The position numbers and the translations under genes were made by a program. This document shows positions 24,402 through 32,345 of a stretch of DNA of 33,350 bases, one piece after another. The stretch comes from an uncultured Clostridia bacterium (GTDB lineage: Bacteria > Bacillota > Clostridia > Peptostreptococcales > Anaerovoracaceae): the NCBI GenBank assembly GCA_938034165.1, contig CALHKP010000069.1, positions 1 through 33,350 of the forward strand, written 5' to 3'. Every line of letters begins with the position of its first letter. Within the stretch, counting starts at the first letter, position 1. The notes under the pieces are model-generated. The model worked only from the letters and a program-made list of their open reading frames with translations, was not told the DNA's origin and ran no database searches.

Positions 24402-24986
24402 ATGGAAAAAGAAAAACTCATAGAACAGATTCTCGATCTGGAATGGCATGCTTTTCAGCACGTGCAAAACGAAGGTGGACGTGCCGCCTGCCAGGATAAC
24501 AAAATAACGTTTTATATCATGCGAAAAAGCCAGTACCTGTGCTGGCCAAAATATCTTCTAGAAAGTTACATGGAAGATTTTCTCTATGCAAACTCGGAAG
24601 GCCGAAACCTTGTGGAAGAAAAATATGCAAGAATGGAAGAAATCACAGCTCCTGACCGGTTCGAAACCCTAAAACACCTTTTACCGTCTCAGACAGATGA
24701 ACAGAAGAAAATAATAAAAGTTATCGCAGCAAAACAAAGCCGTTGGGCTGCCGAATTCTACCGCAAAAACCCGGAAATTGCAAGACGTTCGAGGTCTATA
24801 GACACCGATTCCAACGGATTCACATCCAGCGAAACCTATCTTATTGGAGAGCTTGGGACATACTCATTAAGTACACTTAAGCTTTATAACAGATGGATGG
24901 AAGAACTCCAAGAAAACGAAATCAACCCCGTAAGAGAAACTGTAAAAAATACAATCAGGCTTTTTAGAGAAGCTGCCGACCTTTAG
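24402..24986 (+). CDS. DUF4125-family protein of unknown function
   Basis: A 194-residue, mostly helical cytoplasmic protein that I recognise as DUF4125. Conserved-looking features are LEWHAFQHVQNEGGRAACQDN near the N-terminus and FYIMRKSQYLCWP soon after. No catalytic motif is evident. It begins 9 bases after the DUF4037 gene, with AGAGG near the start, and is the last gene before a bidirectional terminator. Physical coupling with the TPR and DUF4037 genes suggests a three-protein functional unit; its role is unknown. Confidence 0.8.
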   Translation: MEKEKLIEQILDLEWHAFQHVQNEGGRAACQDNKITFYIMRKSQYLCWPKYLLESYMEDFLYANSEGRNLVEEKYARMEEITAPDRFETLKHLLPSQTDEQKKIIKVIAAKQSRWAAEFYRKNPEIARRSRSIDTDSNGFTSSETYLIGELGTYSLSTLKLYNRWMEELQENEINPVRETVKNTIRLFREAADL

Positions 24987-25003
24987 AAACATACCAAAAA
25001 ACG

Positions 25004-25036
25004 GCAAGACAACGTACATTATGTTCGTTGTCTTGC
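25004..25036. terminator. Intrinsic terminator of the ptsI operon and, less clearly, the DUF4125 operon
   Basis: GCAAGACAACG (25004-25014) pairs perfectly with CGTTGTCTTGC (25026-25036) around an 11-base loop. On the minus strand the stem is followed by CGTTTTTTGG, a good terminator for ptsI. On the plus strand the tail TGCGTTTAGG is poorer. Confidence 0.85.
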
Positions 25037-25130
25037 TGCGTTTAGGAGTGTCATATTTTTTAGGATCGTTATTTTTTAATTTAAGAAGTTTTTAATCGTT
25101 TATTTTTAGTTTTATTCCTTTAAGCTATAT

Positions 25131-26744
25131 TTAATCGTTCAGGCATATACTCTTTCTTGTCTGAAGTATTGCAGATGGGGTTACGCTGAATTCGTCCAGT
25201 CCCCATTCGATGAGTTTTGGAATCAGCCGCTCATCTGCTGCCGCTTCGCCGCACATTCCAACCGGGATGCCTGCGGCTTTTGCATTCTTGATTGTCATTT
25301 CGATTGCGCGAAGCACTGCAGGCTGAAAAGCATCATAAAGATAGCTTACCTTTGCATTGCCGCGGTCTACTGCCATTGTATATCCTGTAAGGTCGTTGGT
25401 TCCAATAGAGAAGAATGCTGCTTCTTTTGCAATTAAATCGGAGATAATGGCCGCCGACGGAGTTTCTATCATCACGCCGACCGGAACACGTTTGTAACGA
25501 AGACCTTCGCTTTCAAGTTCGTCACAGCATTCTTCGATAAGGAGCTTTGCCTGTTTCACCTCATCAACAGTTGTAACCAGAGGCAGCATAATTTTTATGT
25601 TGCCGAACTGAGCAGCACGCAGGATTGCGCGAAGCTGAGTCTTGTAAAGTTCTTTGTTGTCGAGGCAATATCTGATTGCGCGGTAGCCCAGGAAGGGATT
25701 TTCCTCCTTTTCAATGGAGAGATAATCAATTGCCTTGTCACCACCTATATCCAGAGTTCGAATGATAACTTCTTTGTTGTCCATTGCTTTTGCAACGGTT
25801 GAGTAGGCTTCGAACTGCTCGTCTTCGGTAGGCTGGTGGTCTCTGTGCATAAAGAGAAACTCTGTGCGGAAAAGACCTATGCCCTCGCCTCCGTTTTGAA
25901 CAACATTCTGAGCATCTTCTGCTTTTGCGATGTTGCCGTAAACTTTTTTGACGATGCCACTTTTTGTGACTGTCGGTTTATTATAATATTCGTTGAGACT
26001 TTCCCTCTCTTCGAGATAGGCTTTCTGTCTCGCCGAAAATTCATTAAGCGCTTTCTTGCCCGGAGAAGTAAACACTTTCCCTTTGAATCCGTCAACTATG
26101 AGCTGCTCTCCGTCTGCGATGCTGTCCACAGCACCCACAATCGAAAGCACTGCCGGTATACCCATTGCCCTTGCAAGGATTGCGCTGTGGCTTGTCACAC
26201 CGCCAACTTCTGTAACAATCGCAGAAACATTCTCCTTATTGATCTGCGATGTCATAGACGGTGTGAAATCCTTTGCAATAAGCACTGAATCTCTGGGTAC
26301 TGCAGAAATGTCAACAGCTTTTTCTCCGAGCAGGATACGCAAGAGACTGTCTTTGATATCTTTTATATCGGAAGCACGCTGGCGAGTAAGCTCATCGTCA
26401 ACATTGGAGAACATATCGATAAACATCTTGCAAACAGTATCAACACTTGCTTCTGCAGTTGCTCCGCCATCAATGTTTTCTTCCATTTGAGAAAGCATAA
26501 ACGGATCCTGAAGCATTACCAGATGTCCTTCAAGTATTTCCGCTTCTTTTTCACCGGCGCTCTTTTTAAGATTCTCAGCAAGTTGCTTTGTTTCTTCAAC
26601 AAAAGCTTCAACCGCACTTGAAAGCTTTGCTTTTTCTTCTTGAGGACCTGCATATTTAACAGATTTATAGTCAAGGTTACAGTCTCTGATGACAACAGCT
26701 CTGCCAATTCCGTATCCACGGGAAGCTCCGATACCTTTTAGCAT
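25131..26744 (-). CDS. ptsI: PTS enzyme I (phosphoenolpyruvate-protein phosphotransferase)
   Basis: A 537-residue enzyme I. The phosphorylated histidine is in GGVTSHSAILARAMG (His186). The PEP-binding TIM barrel shows EFLFMHRDHQPTEDEQ, GYRAIR, IMLPLVTTVDE, GVMIETPSA, FFSIGTNDLTGYTM and VGMCGEAAADE. It passes phosphate from PEP to HPr, encoded by the gene just upstream in the same operon. The N-terminus is MLKGIGASRG with GGAG before the ATG. It is somewhat shorter than the usual 570-575 residues but all motifs are present. This is the last gene of a fructose operon that carries its own general PTS proteins. Confidence 0.97.
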   Translation of the reverse strand: MLKGIGASRGYGIGRAVVIRDCNLDYKSVKYAGPQEEKAKLSSAVEAFVEETKQLAENLKKSAGEKEAEILEGHLVMLQDPFMLSQMEENIDGGATAEASVDTVCKMFIDMFSNVDDELTRQRASDIKDIKDSLLRILLGEKAVDISAVPRDSVLIAKDFTPSMTSQINKENVSAIVTEVGGVTSHSAILARAMGIPAVLSIVGAVDSIADGEQLIVDGFKGKVFTSPGKKALNEFSARQKAYLEERESLNEYYNKPTVTKSGIVKKVYGNIAKAEDAQNVVQNGGEGIGLFRTEFLFMHRDHQPTEDEQFEAYSTVAKAMDNKEVIIRTLDIGGDKAIDYLSIEKEENPFLGYRAIRYCLDNKELYKTQLRAILRAAQFGNIKIMLPLVTTVDEVKQAKLLIEECCDELESEGLRYKRVPVGVMIETPSAAIISDLIAKEAAFFSIGTNDLTGYTMAVDRGNAKVSYLYDAFQPAVLRAIEMTIKNAKAAGIPVGMCGEAAADERLIPKLIEWGLDEFSVTPSAILQTRKSICLND

Positions 26745-26811
26745 AATATTTCTCCTTTCACTGCGAGTTTCGGTTTGTGATGAGCTTTATTTCTTTGCAC
26801 AAAACAAAATT

Positions 26812-27078
26812 TTACTCTTCGCCAAATCCGCTTTCTATGAGATTTGATGCCGCTTCGAGAGCAGCTTCCTCATCTGCACCTGAACAGTTAACAGTAATTT
26901 CGCTGCCGCATTTGATGCAAGAAGCCATAATGTTCATGATGCTTTTTCCGTTAATCTTTTTTCCGTCCATTTCGATTTCAACATCTGAATCGAATTTTGT
27001 CAGTTCTGTTACAAATGAATTTGCAGGGCGCATATGAAAGCCCATTTTATTTTTAACTGTAAAAGTCTTTGATACCAT
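26812..27078 (-). CDS. ptsH: Phosphocarrier protein HPr
   Basis: An 88-residue HPr. The phosphoryl-accepting histidine is His15 in GFHMRPAN; most HPrs have HARPA, so Met replaces Ala at 16. Ser46 in NGKSIMNIMA is the HPr-kinase site typical of Gram-positives, implying a role in catabolite repression. The start at 27078 (MVSKTFTVKN) has AAGAGG upstream. An in-frame extension to 27198 runs through an intergenic hairpin and is not credible. It lies between fruA and ptsI. Confidence 0.95.
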   Translation of the reverse strand: MVSKTFTVKNKMGFHMRPANSFVTELTKFDSDVEIEMDGKKINGKSIMNIMASCIKCGSEITVNCSGADEEAALEAASNLIESGFGEE

Positions 27079-27112
27079 TTTCTTACCTCTTAACCTCTTA
27101 TTTCTGTATTGA

Positions 27113-27131
27113 GGGAGGGACTGACCCTCCC
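27113..27131 (-). other. GC-rich hairpin in the fruA-ptsH gap
   Basis: GGGAGGG and CCCTCCC form a perfect 7-bp stem with a 5-base loop, 34 bases upstream of the ptsH start. It has no T-run, so it is more likely an mRNA processing or stability element than a terminator. Confidence 0.55.
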
Positions 27132-27180
27132 CTAAGGAGATCTGCAATGTTATTGCCTTTGTTATCTTTATTCTCTGTGC

Positions 27181-27197
27181 TGCAGGATTTTCCTGCA
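27181..27197 (-). other. Small hairpin just downstream of fruA
   Basis: TGCAGG and CCTGCA pair around a 5-base loop, 31 bases after the fruA stop. There is no T-run on the operon strand. Together with the hairpin at 27113 it may protect or trim the fruRKA part of the transcript. Confidence 0.4.
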
Positions 27198-27227
27198 TTA
27201 TATATTTACCCCTTTTGTTTTTTGCTG

Positions 27228-29213
27228 CTATGCGGCTTTTTTCTGCTTAAGCCCTTTTAGTAGTGTGAGAACCACTCCACCGAGAATTGAGCCAGCCACA
27301 AGAGCAACGATATATAGAAGTGGATGTCCGCAAACTGCAAAGGTGAATATTCCGCCATGAGGTGCAGGACATGTTACATTGAATGCTGCTGTAAGAGCCC
27401 CTGAAAGAGCTGAACCGATCATGCATGCAGGAATTACTCTGAGAGGATCCGCTGCTGCATAAGGAATAGCGCCTTCTGTGATAAAGCAAAGTCCCATAAG
27501 ATAGTTAACAGGACCACTCTTAATTTCTTCTTCTGTCCAGATTTTCTTTACAAATGTAGTTGAAAGAGCGATTGCAATAGGAGGAACCATACCACCTATC
27601 ATAACTGCTGCCATAATCCATGTATTTCCATCTGCGATAGCTGCTGTACCGAAAACGTAAGCTGCTTTGTTGAATGGACCGCCCATGTCGATTGCCATCA
27701 TTGCTGCAAGTGCTATCGAAAGCAGAAGCTGGCTTGTGTCGCCCAAGGATGAAAGACCGTTTGAAATCGAAGTGTTAAGAACTCCGATAAGCGGATTGAT
27801 GAGGCACATCAAAGCTCCTACGAGGAAAGCACCAAACAGTGGGTAAAGAAATACTGGCTTGATACCGTCCATTGCCTTTGGCAGCCAGTCAAAGGCTTTC
27901 TTTAGGAAATTTACGATGAGGCCTGCTGCAAAGCCGGCAAACAGTGCTCCGAGGAAGCCCGAAACAGCTGTTGAATCACCAACCAGATTCTGGTTTTCGA
28001 ACATTGAGTTAAATGTATATCCCTGTGCAGCAATCATCCCGCCCAGAATACCCGGAAGCAACCCCGGTCTGTCTGCAATGGACTGAGCGATATATCCTGC
28101 AAGTATAGGAAGCATAAAGCTGAATGCAATTTTACCTATCCAGAATGGTACTGAAGCCGCAAAGCTTGTGAAACCAAAGGCTCCGTTTGCTGAACCATCA
28201 GGCATTGTTGCATTACCCATAAGTGTATCAATCAGGAAGCCAAGTGCGATAAGAACACCGCCACCTACAACGAACGGAAGCATGTGTGATACACCGTTCA
28301 TAAGGTGCTTGTAGAGCTTATGACCCATTCCTTCTTTTTCGAGATCGTCATCAGCAGAAGCCTGAACTCCACCTTCTTCATGGTAAACAGAAGCTTTTCC
28401 ATCAACTATTTTCCTTATGAGTTCTTCAGGCTTGTTTATTCCGTTTGAAACGGAAGTCTTGATAACAGGTTTTCCGTCAAATCTTGCCATTTCAACGTTT
28501 TTGTCAGCTGCGACGATAATTCCATCGCATTCTGCAATTTCTTCTTTTGTCAAAGCATTTTTTACACCGCCTGAGCCATTTGTTTCGGCCTTAAGCGGAT
28601 ATCCCAGCTTTTCACCGGCTTTTTCAAGTGCTTCGGCTGCCATATATGTATGAGCAATGCCTGTAGGGCATGCTGTTACTGCTAGGATTCTGTATCCGTC
28701 CTTCTTAACCGGAGCCTGAGTGTCCGCAGCAGCTTCAGCAGAAACCTCATCAGGATATTTTTCTTTTTCTTTTGAATCGATAAGGTTCAGGAATTCTTCT
28801 GTAGTTTTGGCACTTCTCAGTGAACTGCAGAAGTCGGGATCCATAAGCATTACCATTAGTCTTGAAAGAATTTCAAGGTGCAAATCACCGTCAACAGGTG
28901 CGGCAATCATAAAGATGATGTCCGACGGTTTTCCGTCCGGAGCTTCGTAATCAACACCGTCTTTAACTGTTATTGCAGCAATACCCGGAGTCTTTACGCT
29001 GTCGCTTTTTGCATGAGGCACTGCAATGCCTTCTCCAATAGCAGTAGTACCCTGCTCCTCACGGAGCATTATGGCTTTCTTGTACTCCTTGCCGTCTGCC
29101 AGATTGCCAACAGATTCGTGAAGCGAAACAAGTTTTTCAATAGCTTCGTCTTTCGTTTTAGCCGATGCGTTCAGTTCAACAGCACCGGATTTGAGCAAGT
29201 CGAGTATTCTCAT
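27228..29213 (-). CDS. fruA: PTS fructose transporter, fused IIABC
   Basis: A 661-residue fused PTS permease. Order: IIA domain (about 1-150; phosphorylated His67 in AVPHAKS), IIB domain (about 170-270; phosphocysteine Cys181 in VTACPTGIAHTYMAAEAL) and membrane IIC domain (about 300-655, GVSHMLPFVVGGGVLIALGF onward, with GAIPYAAADPLRVIPA). It imports fructose as fructose 1-phosphate, which FruK, encoded immediately upstream, phosphorylates. AGGAGGAAAGACT precedes the ATG. A related mannose-type specificity is possible, but the FruK neighbour supports fructose. Confidence 0.95.
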   Translation of the reverse strand: MRILDLLKSGAVELNASAKTKDEAIEKLVSLHESVGNLADGKEYKKAIMLREEQGTTAIGEGIAVPHAKSDSVKTPGIAAITVKDGVDYEAPDGKPSDIIFMIAAPVDGDLHLEILSRLMVMLMDPDFCSSLRSAKTTEEFLNLIDSKEKEKYPDEVSAEAAADTQAPVKKDGYRILAVTACPTGIAHTYMAAEALEKAGEKLGYPLKAETNGSGGVKNALTKEEIAECDGIIVAADKNVEMARFDGKPVIKTSVSNGINKPEELIRKIVDGKASVYHEEGGVQASADDDLEKEGMGHKLYKHLMNGVSHMLPFVVGGGVLIALGFLIDTLMGNATMPDGSANGAFGFTSFAASVPFWIGKIAFSFMLPILAGYIAQSIADRPGLLPGILGGMIAAQGYTFNSMFENQNLVGDSTAVSGFLGALFAGFAAGLIVNFLKKAFDWLPKAMDGIKPVFLYPLFGAFLVGALMCLINPLIGVLNTSISNGLSSLGDTSQLLLSIALAAMMAIDMGGPFNKAAYVFGTAAIADGNTWIMAAVMIGGMVPPIAIALSTTFVKKIWTEEEIKSGPVNYLMGLCFITEGAIPYAAADPLRVIPACMIGSALSGALTAAFNVTCPAPHGGIFTFAVCGHPLLYIVALVAGSILGGVVLTLLKGLKQKKAA

Positions 29214-29254
29214 AGTCTTTCCTCCTGAAAATCATTATTTTTTAAGCAATACAC

Positions 29255-30205
29255 CTATTGTTTTCCCTGTAAAATATCAAATATTTCTTGTACCTCTTCC
29301 TTGGTTGCAAGCTCTTCCGAAAAAGCAGTTGCATTTCCGCAAGCAGTTCCCATCTTGAGCGCATAAGCGTAATCCTTTTGGCTTATGTATCCTGCCAGAA
29401 AACCGGCTACCATGCTGTCGCCACATCCAACGGAATTCAGCATCTTGCCTTCAACATTAAATGTCTTCGTAATGTTTCCGTTTTCATCAACCAAAATTGC
29501 GCCTTCTTCCGCTCTGGAAACAAGCACGTTTCTCGCTCCCATTTCCTGAAGTTTCTTTGCATACGTTACTATTTCTTCTTCTGTCGTTGTCTCGACACCG
29601 AACAGATCTCCAAGCTCCAGATGATTTGGCTTGATCAGAAACGGTTTGTACTGCAAAGCATTCTTAAGAAGATCCCCTGTTGCATCAACAACAAAGTTAA
29701 CATTTCTGCTATGAAGCTTTGCTAAAATCACTTCATAAATATCGTCGGGCAAAGTGTTTGGAATTGAACCCGCAAGTACCAGGAAATCCCCCTCTTGCAT
29801 CTCATTGAGTTTGTCAAGCAACTCGGCTATATCATGTCTGCTTATGTTAGGTCCCTGTGCGTTAACATCAAGTTCATTGATAGCAGAACCCTGCTTGCCG
29901 GTGCCAGATTCCACATCCGCTTTGATTTTGACATTTATTCGTGTCAGGCCGGTTTCCAGTTTATTGAAATCGCATCTTATGCTATCATCTGTCAGCATTT
30001 TCTCAAGTTGTCTGCCGGTGAACCCTGCCACAAAGCCGAGTGCTTTGTTCTCTATCCCTAATCTTGTTAATACCACCGATACATTGATTCCCTTGCCGCC
30101 GTAATAAATCTCTTCGCCCTTTGAACGATTGATATCACCGTAGCTGAGCGACCCAACCTTCATGACGTAGTCAAGTGCCGGATTTAATGTAATCGTATAA
30201 ACCAT
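29255..30205 (-). CDS. fruK: 1-phosphofructokinase
   Basis: A 316-residue PfkB-family sugar kinase. The N-terminal substrate motif is YYGGKGINVSVVLTRLG. The C-terminal signature is NSVGCGDSMVAGFLAGY, with the catalytic Asp in GCGDS. It converts fructose 1-phosphate to fructose 1,6-bisphosphate. It starts immediately after the fruR stop and is followed by fruA, the standard fruRKA order. Tagatose-6-phosphate kinase is the main look-alike, made unlikely by the operon. Confidence 0.95.
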   Translation of the reverse strand: MVYTITLNPALDYVMKVGSLSYGDINRSKGEEIYYGGKGINVSVVLTRLGIENKALGFVAGFTGRQLEKMLTDDSIRCDFNKLETGLTRINVKIKADVESGTGKQGSAINELDVNAQGPNISRHDIAELLDKLNEMQEGDFLVLAGSIPNTLPDDIYEVILAKLHSRNVNFVVDATGDLLKNALQYKPFLIKPNHLELGDLFGVETTTEEEIVTYAKKLQEMGARNVLVSRAEEGAILVDENGNITKTFNVEGKMLNSVGCGDSMVAGFLAGYISQKDYAYALKMGTACGNATAFSEELATKEEVQEIFDILQGKQ

Positions 30206-30206
30206 A

Positions 30207-30953
30207 TTATATAACCTCTTTTACAATTGTGCTTTCTCTGATCGCCCTGTCTGTGCATCTGTCACAGATTATCCACCCTGCTTCAATCGGGGCAAATGTG
30301 ACTGCCGAAACCTTGCCGAATTTTGAGCTGTCTGCCAGAAAGTAACTTGCAAAGCTTCTCTCAACAGCCATGGCTTTCAGTGCTGCTTCATTGACATCGG
30401 GAGTTGTAAAACCATGCTCTTTGCTAACTCCGTTTGTACCTATAAAAGCTTTAGAAAAATTGTACTTGTCCAGAACATTTCCCACTGTGAGCCCGATGAC
30501 CGCATCGGTGCTAGCCTTTACCTCTCCTCCGGCAACAAGAACTCTGCAGCCTGCTTCCGAGAGCTTTTGGCAGTGCGATATTCCGTGCGTAACAAAGGTT
30601 GCCTTGGAGCCTTGTAAATAATCTATCATTAGATAGGTTGTAGTTCCCGCATCCAGGAACACGAAATCCTCATCGCAAATCTGCTCCGCGGCATATCTGG
30701 CAATCAGATTCTTCTCGTGGACATGCTTCAGGAATTTCTCTTCGTTGCTTTCCTCGGATTTTACAAATTCGTGGGATAATGCTGTTGCACCGCCGTGCAC
30801 CTTCTTTAACTTTCCCAATTTAGAAAGTGCAGCCAAATCCCTTCGAATTGTACTCTCTGAGGCGTCAAACTTCTCACTCAGCTCCGTTACCGTCGCTGCT
30901 CCATCCTGAAATACCAAGTCCAAAATCTTCTGTCTTCTTTCCTGTGTAAGCAT
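30207..30953 (-). CDS. fruR: DeoR-family regulator of the fructose operon
   Basis: A regulator of about 248 residues. The N-terminal DeoR helix-turn-helix reads RRQKILDLVFQDGAATVTEL and ASESTIRRDLAALSKLGKL. The C-terminal DeoRC sensor domain has DEDFVFLDAGTTT and FIGTNGVSKEHGFTTPD, which bind a phosphorylated sugar, here most likely fructose 1-phosphate. The start at 30953 (MLTQERRQK) has AGGTGA upstream. A longer in-frame start at 30995 would overlap the promoter at 30987. It is the first gene of the operon, so the repressor controls its own expression. Confidence 0.94.
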   Translation of the reverse strand: MLTQERRQKILDLVFQDGAATVTELSEKFDASESTIRRDLAALSKLGKLKKVHGGATALSHEFVKSEESNEEKFLKHVHEKNLIARYAAEQICDEDFVFLDAGTTTYLMIDYLQGSKATFVTHGISHCQKLSEAGCRVLVAGGEVKASTDAVIGLTVGNVLDKYNFSKAFIGTNGVSKEHGFTTPDVNEAALKAMAVERSFASYFLADSSKFGKVSAVTFAPIEAGWIICDRCTDRAIRESTIVKEVI

Positions 30954-30986
30954 TCTTTTTTCACCTGATTTCCATTTTATGTCCTT

Positions 30987-31015
30987 ATTATACACACTCA
31001 GTCAAAATAAGTCAA
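30987..31015 (-). promoter_or_regulatory. Sigma-A promoter of the fru-pts operon, with repeated TTGACT
   Basis: On the minus strand TTGACT (31015-31010) and TATAAT (30992-30987) are separated by exactly 17 bases. A second TTGACT begins 10 bases after the first (TTGACTTATTTTGACTGA). The repeat is a plausible FruR operator overlapping the promoter. Confidence 0.85.
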
Positions 31016-31050
31016 TAGTAAGCGTAAAAAATCATAAAAAATGCGTGAGT

Positions 31051-31067
31051 TTGCTCGTTTTGCTCGT
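31051..31067. repeat. Short tandem repeat of TTGCTCGT
   Basis: TTGCTCGT occurs at 31051-31058 and again at 31060-31067, a 9-base period, in the gap between fruR and the PLP lyase gene. It lies about 35 bases upstream of the fru -35 box. It may be a regulator site or chance. Confidence 0.35.
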
Positions 31068-31104
31068 TGCAAGAATTCTCTGGACTAGCAAAATACTATT
31101 TTTC

Positions 31105-31133
31105 TTGTATAGAATACAGAACTGTGGTAAATT
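31105..31133 (+). promoter_or_regulatory. Weak sigma-A promoter candidate for the PLP lyase gene
   Basis: TTGTAT and TAAATT are separated by 17 bases, and the start codon at 31182 is 48 bases downstream of the -10 box. The boxes are only moderate matches. Confidence 0.4.
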
Positions 31134-31181
31134 ATTGATAAGACGCAATTATCCGACAATTAAAAGGAGTGGTGATGAGAA

Positions 31182-32147
31182 ATGATTGATATTAAACACA
31201 TTGAGGCAGCTTATGAACGCATTGAAAAGTATGTTATGAGAACAAGACTTGAAAAAAGCATGCATCTCAGCGAGGGGGATACCGAAGCTTACATGAAGCT
31301 GGAGTGCGAACAGCCAATTGTAAAGAATTTTAAGCTCCGAGGAGTTCTCGGAAAACTGACTTTGTTGACAGAAGAGCAGCTAAAAAATGGATATGGCACG
31401 ATTTCTTCCGGAAACCAGGGAGTTTCTGTATCTTATGCATCTCAGCTTCTGAATCTGGACAGACCTTACATTGTAGTTCCCGAAAACACCCCAAAGCCAA
31501 AGCTAGAAAAAATGGAAAAGTTCGGCGCAGATATTCACTTCTTCGGTAACAGCTTTGATGAAGCCAACGGATTAGGCGAGCAAATCTTCGAAGACAAAGG
31601 CATTGTCAAAATAGATGCAAGAGAAGATGTGGAAGGGCTCTACGGCACCGGTACAATCGGAATGGAAATTCTTCAGCAGCTTCCGGACGTAGATATCATA
31701 CTGATACCAAAGGGAAGCGGCGGCGATGCTATTGCAAACGGCTCATATTTCAGACAGGCAAAACCGGATGTTAAAATAATTGCAGTTGAGCCGGAAAACT
31801 CACCTGCCCTTACAACAAACCTTCAGACCGGCGTCTGGACAAAATTCTTCAAGGCACCTGACGATGCCATAATGCAGAGCCTGATTGGCGGATGTGCAAA
31901 GAACACATTCGATCATGCAGCTGAATGCATTGATGACATTCTTCTGGTTTCAGATGCAGAAGTTCGGGAAGCGATTTACGAAATGGCTCAGGACGAAAAA
32001 GTAATAGCAGAACCCGACAGCGCAGCAGTATATGCGGCATACAAGAGATACCGCCACATGTTTGAAGGCAAGAAAACCGCAATGATAATAACAGGTGGCA
32101 ATATCTCTAAGGAACTGTTTAAGGAAATAATTTCAGAGCATGAATGA
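31182..32147 (+). CDS. Threonine/serine dehydratase-like PLP enzyme
   Basis: A 321-residue fold-type II PLP enzyme, about the length of catabolic threonine dehydratase (TdcB) or serine racemase. The PLP lysine lies in NFKLRG (Lys51; usually SFK-R-G). The substrate-carboxylate segment is SSGNQGVSVSYAS (usually SxGNHxQG). The phosphate loop is KGSGGDAIANG, in place of the usual GGGGL. These three changes together suggest a divergent substrate. Plausible reactions are ammonia elimination from threonine, serine or a hydroxyamino acid. No regulatory ACT domain is present. AAAAGGAG is about 13 bases upstream of the chosen ATG. It is monocistronic, between the fru operon and a terminator. Confidence 0.8.
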   Translation: MIDIKHIEAAYERIEKYVMRTRLEKSMHLSEGDTEAYMKLECEQPIVKNFKLRGVLGKLTLLTEEQLKNGYGTISSGNQGVSVSYASQLLNLDRPYIVVPENTPKPKLEKMEKFGADIHFFGNSFDEANGLGEQIFEDKGIVKIDAREDVEGLYGTGTIGMEILQQLPDVDIILIPKGSGGDAIANGSYFRQAKPDVKIIAVEPENSPALTTNLQTGVWTKFFKAPDDAIMQSLIGGCAKNTFDHAAECIDDILLVSDAEVREAIYEMAQDEKVIAEPDSAAVYAAYKRYRHMFEGKKTAMIITGGNISKELFKEIISEHE

Positions 32148-32195
32148 CTGTAACGCGAAAACAGTCTCGCTTGCGTCCCAACCCTGAATAACAAT

Positions 32196-32246
32196 AAAAA
32201 GTGCTGAAGCAAACTTACCCTTCTAGTCCGCTAACAGCACTTTTTT
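32196..32246. terminator. Bidirectional intrinsic terminator
   Basis: AAAAAGTGCTG (32196-32206) pairs with CAGCACTTTTTT (32235-32246) around a 28-base loop with a small internal AGC/GCT pairing. It serves the PLP lyase gene on the plus strand and the isomerase-family gene on the minus strand. I see nothing else in the remaining 99 bases before the isomerase stop. Confidence 0.85.
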
Positions 32247-32345
32247 GAGTTACATTACCTAGCCCGTAGCAATATAACCCTTATCACTTCATCATCATGT
32301 TTCAAACAAATAAGGCATATTGGCATTTAAGTAAGAAGATTTGGG

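Noticed and set aside
27113..27197. Transcription terminators between fruA and ptsH
   Set aside because: Both hairpins lack a T-run on the operon strand, and ptsH/ptsI have no evident separate promoter.
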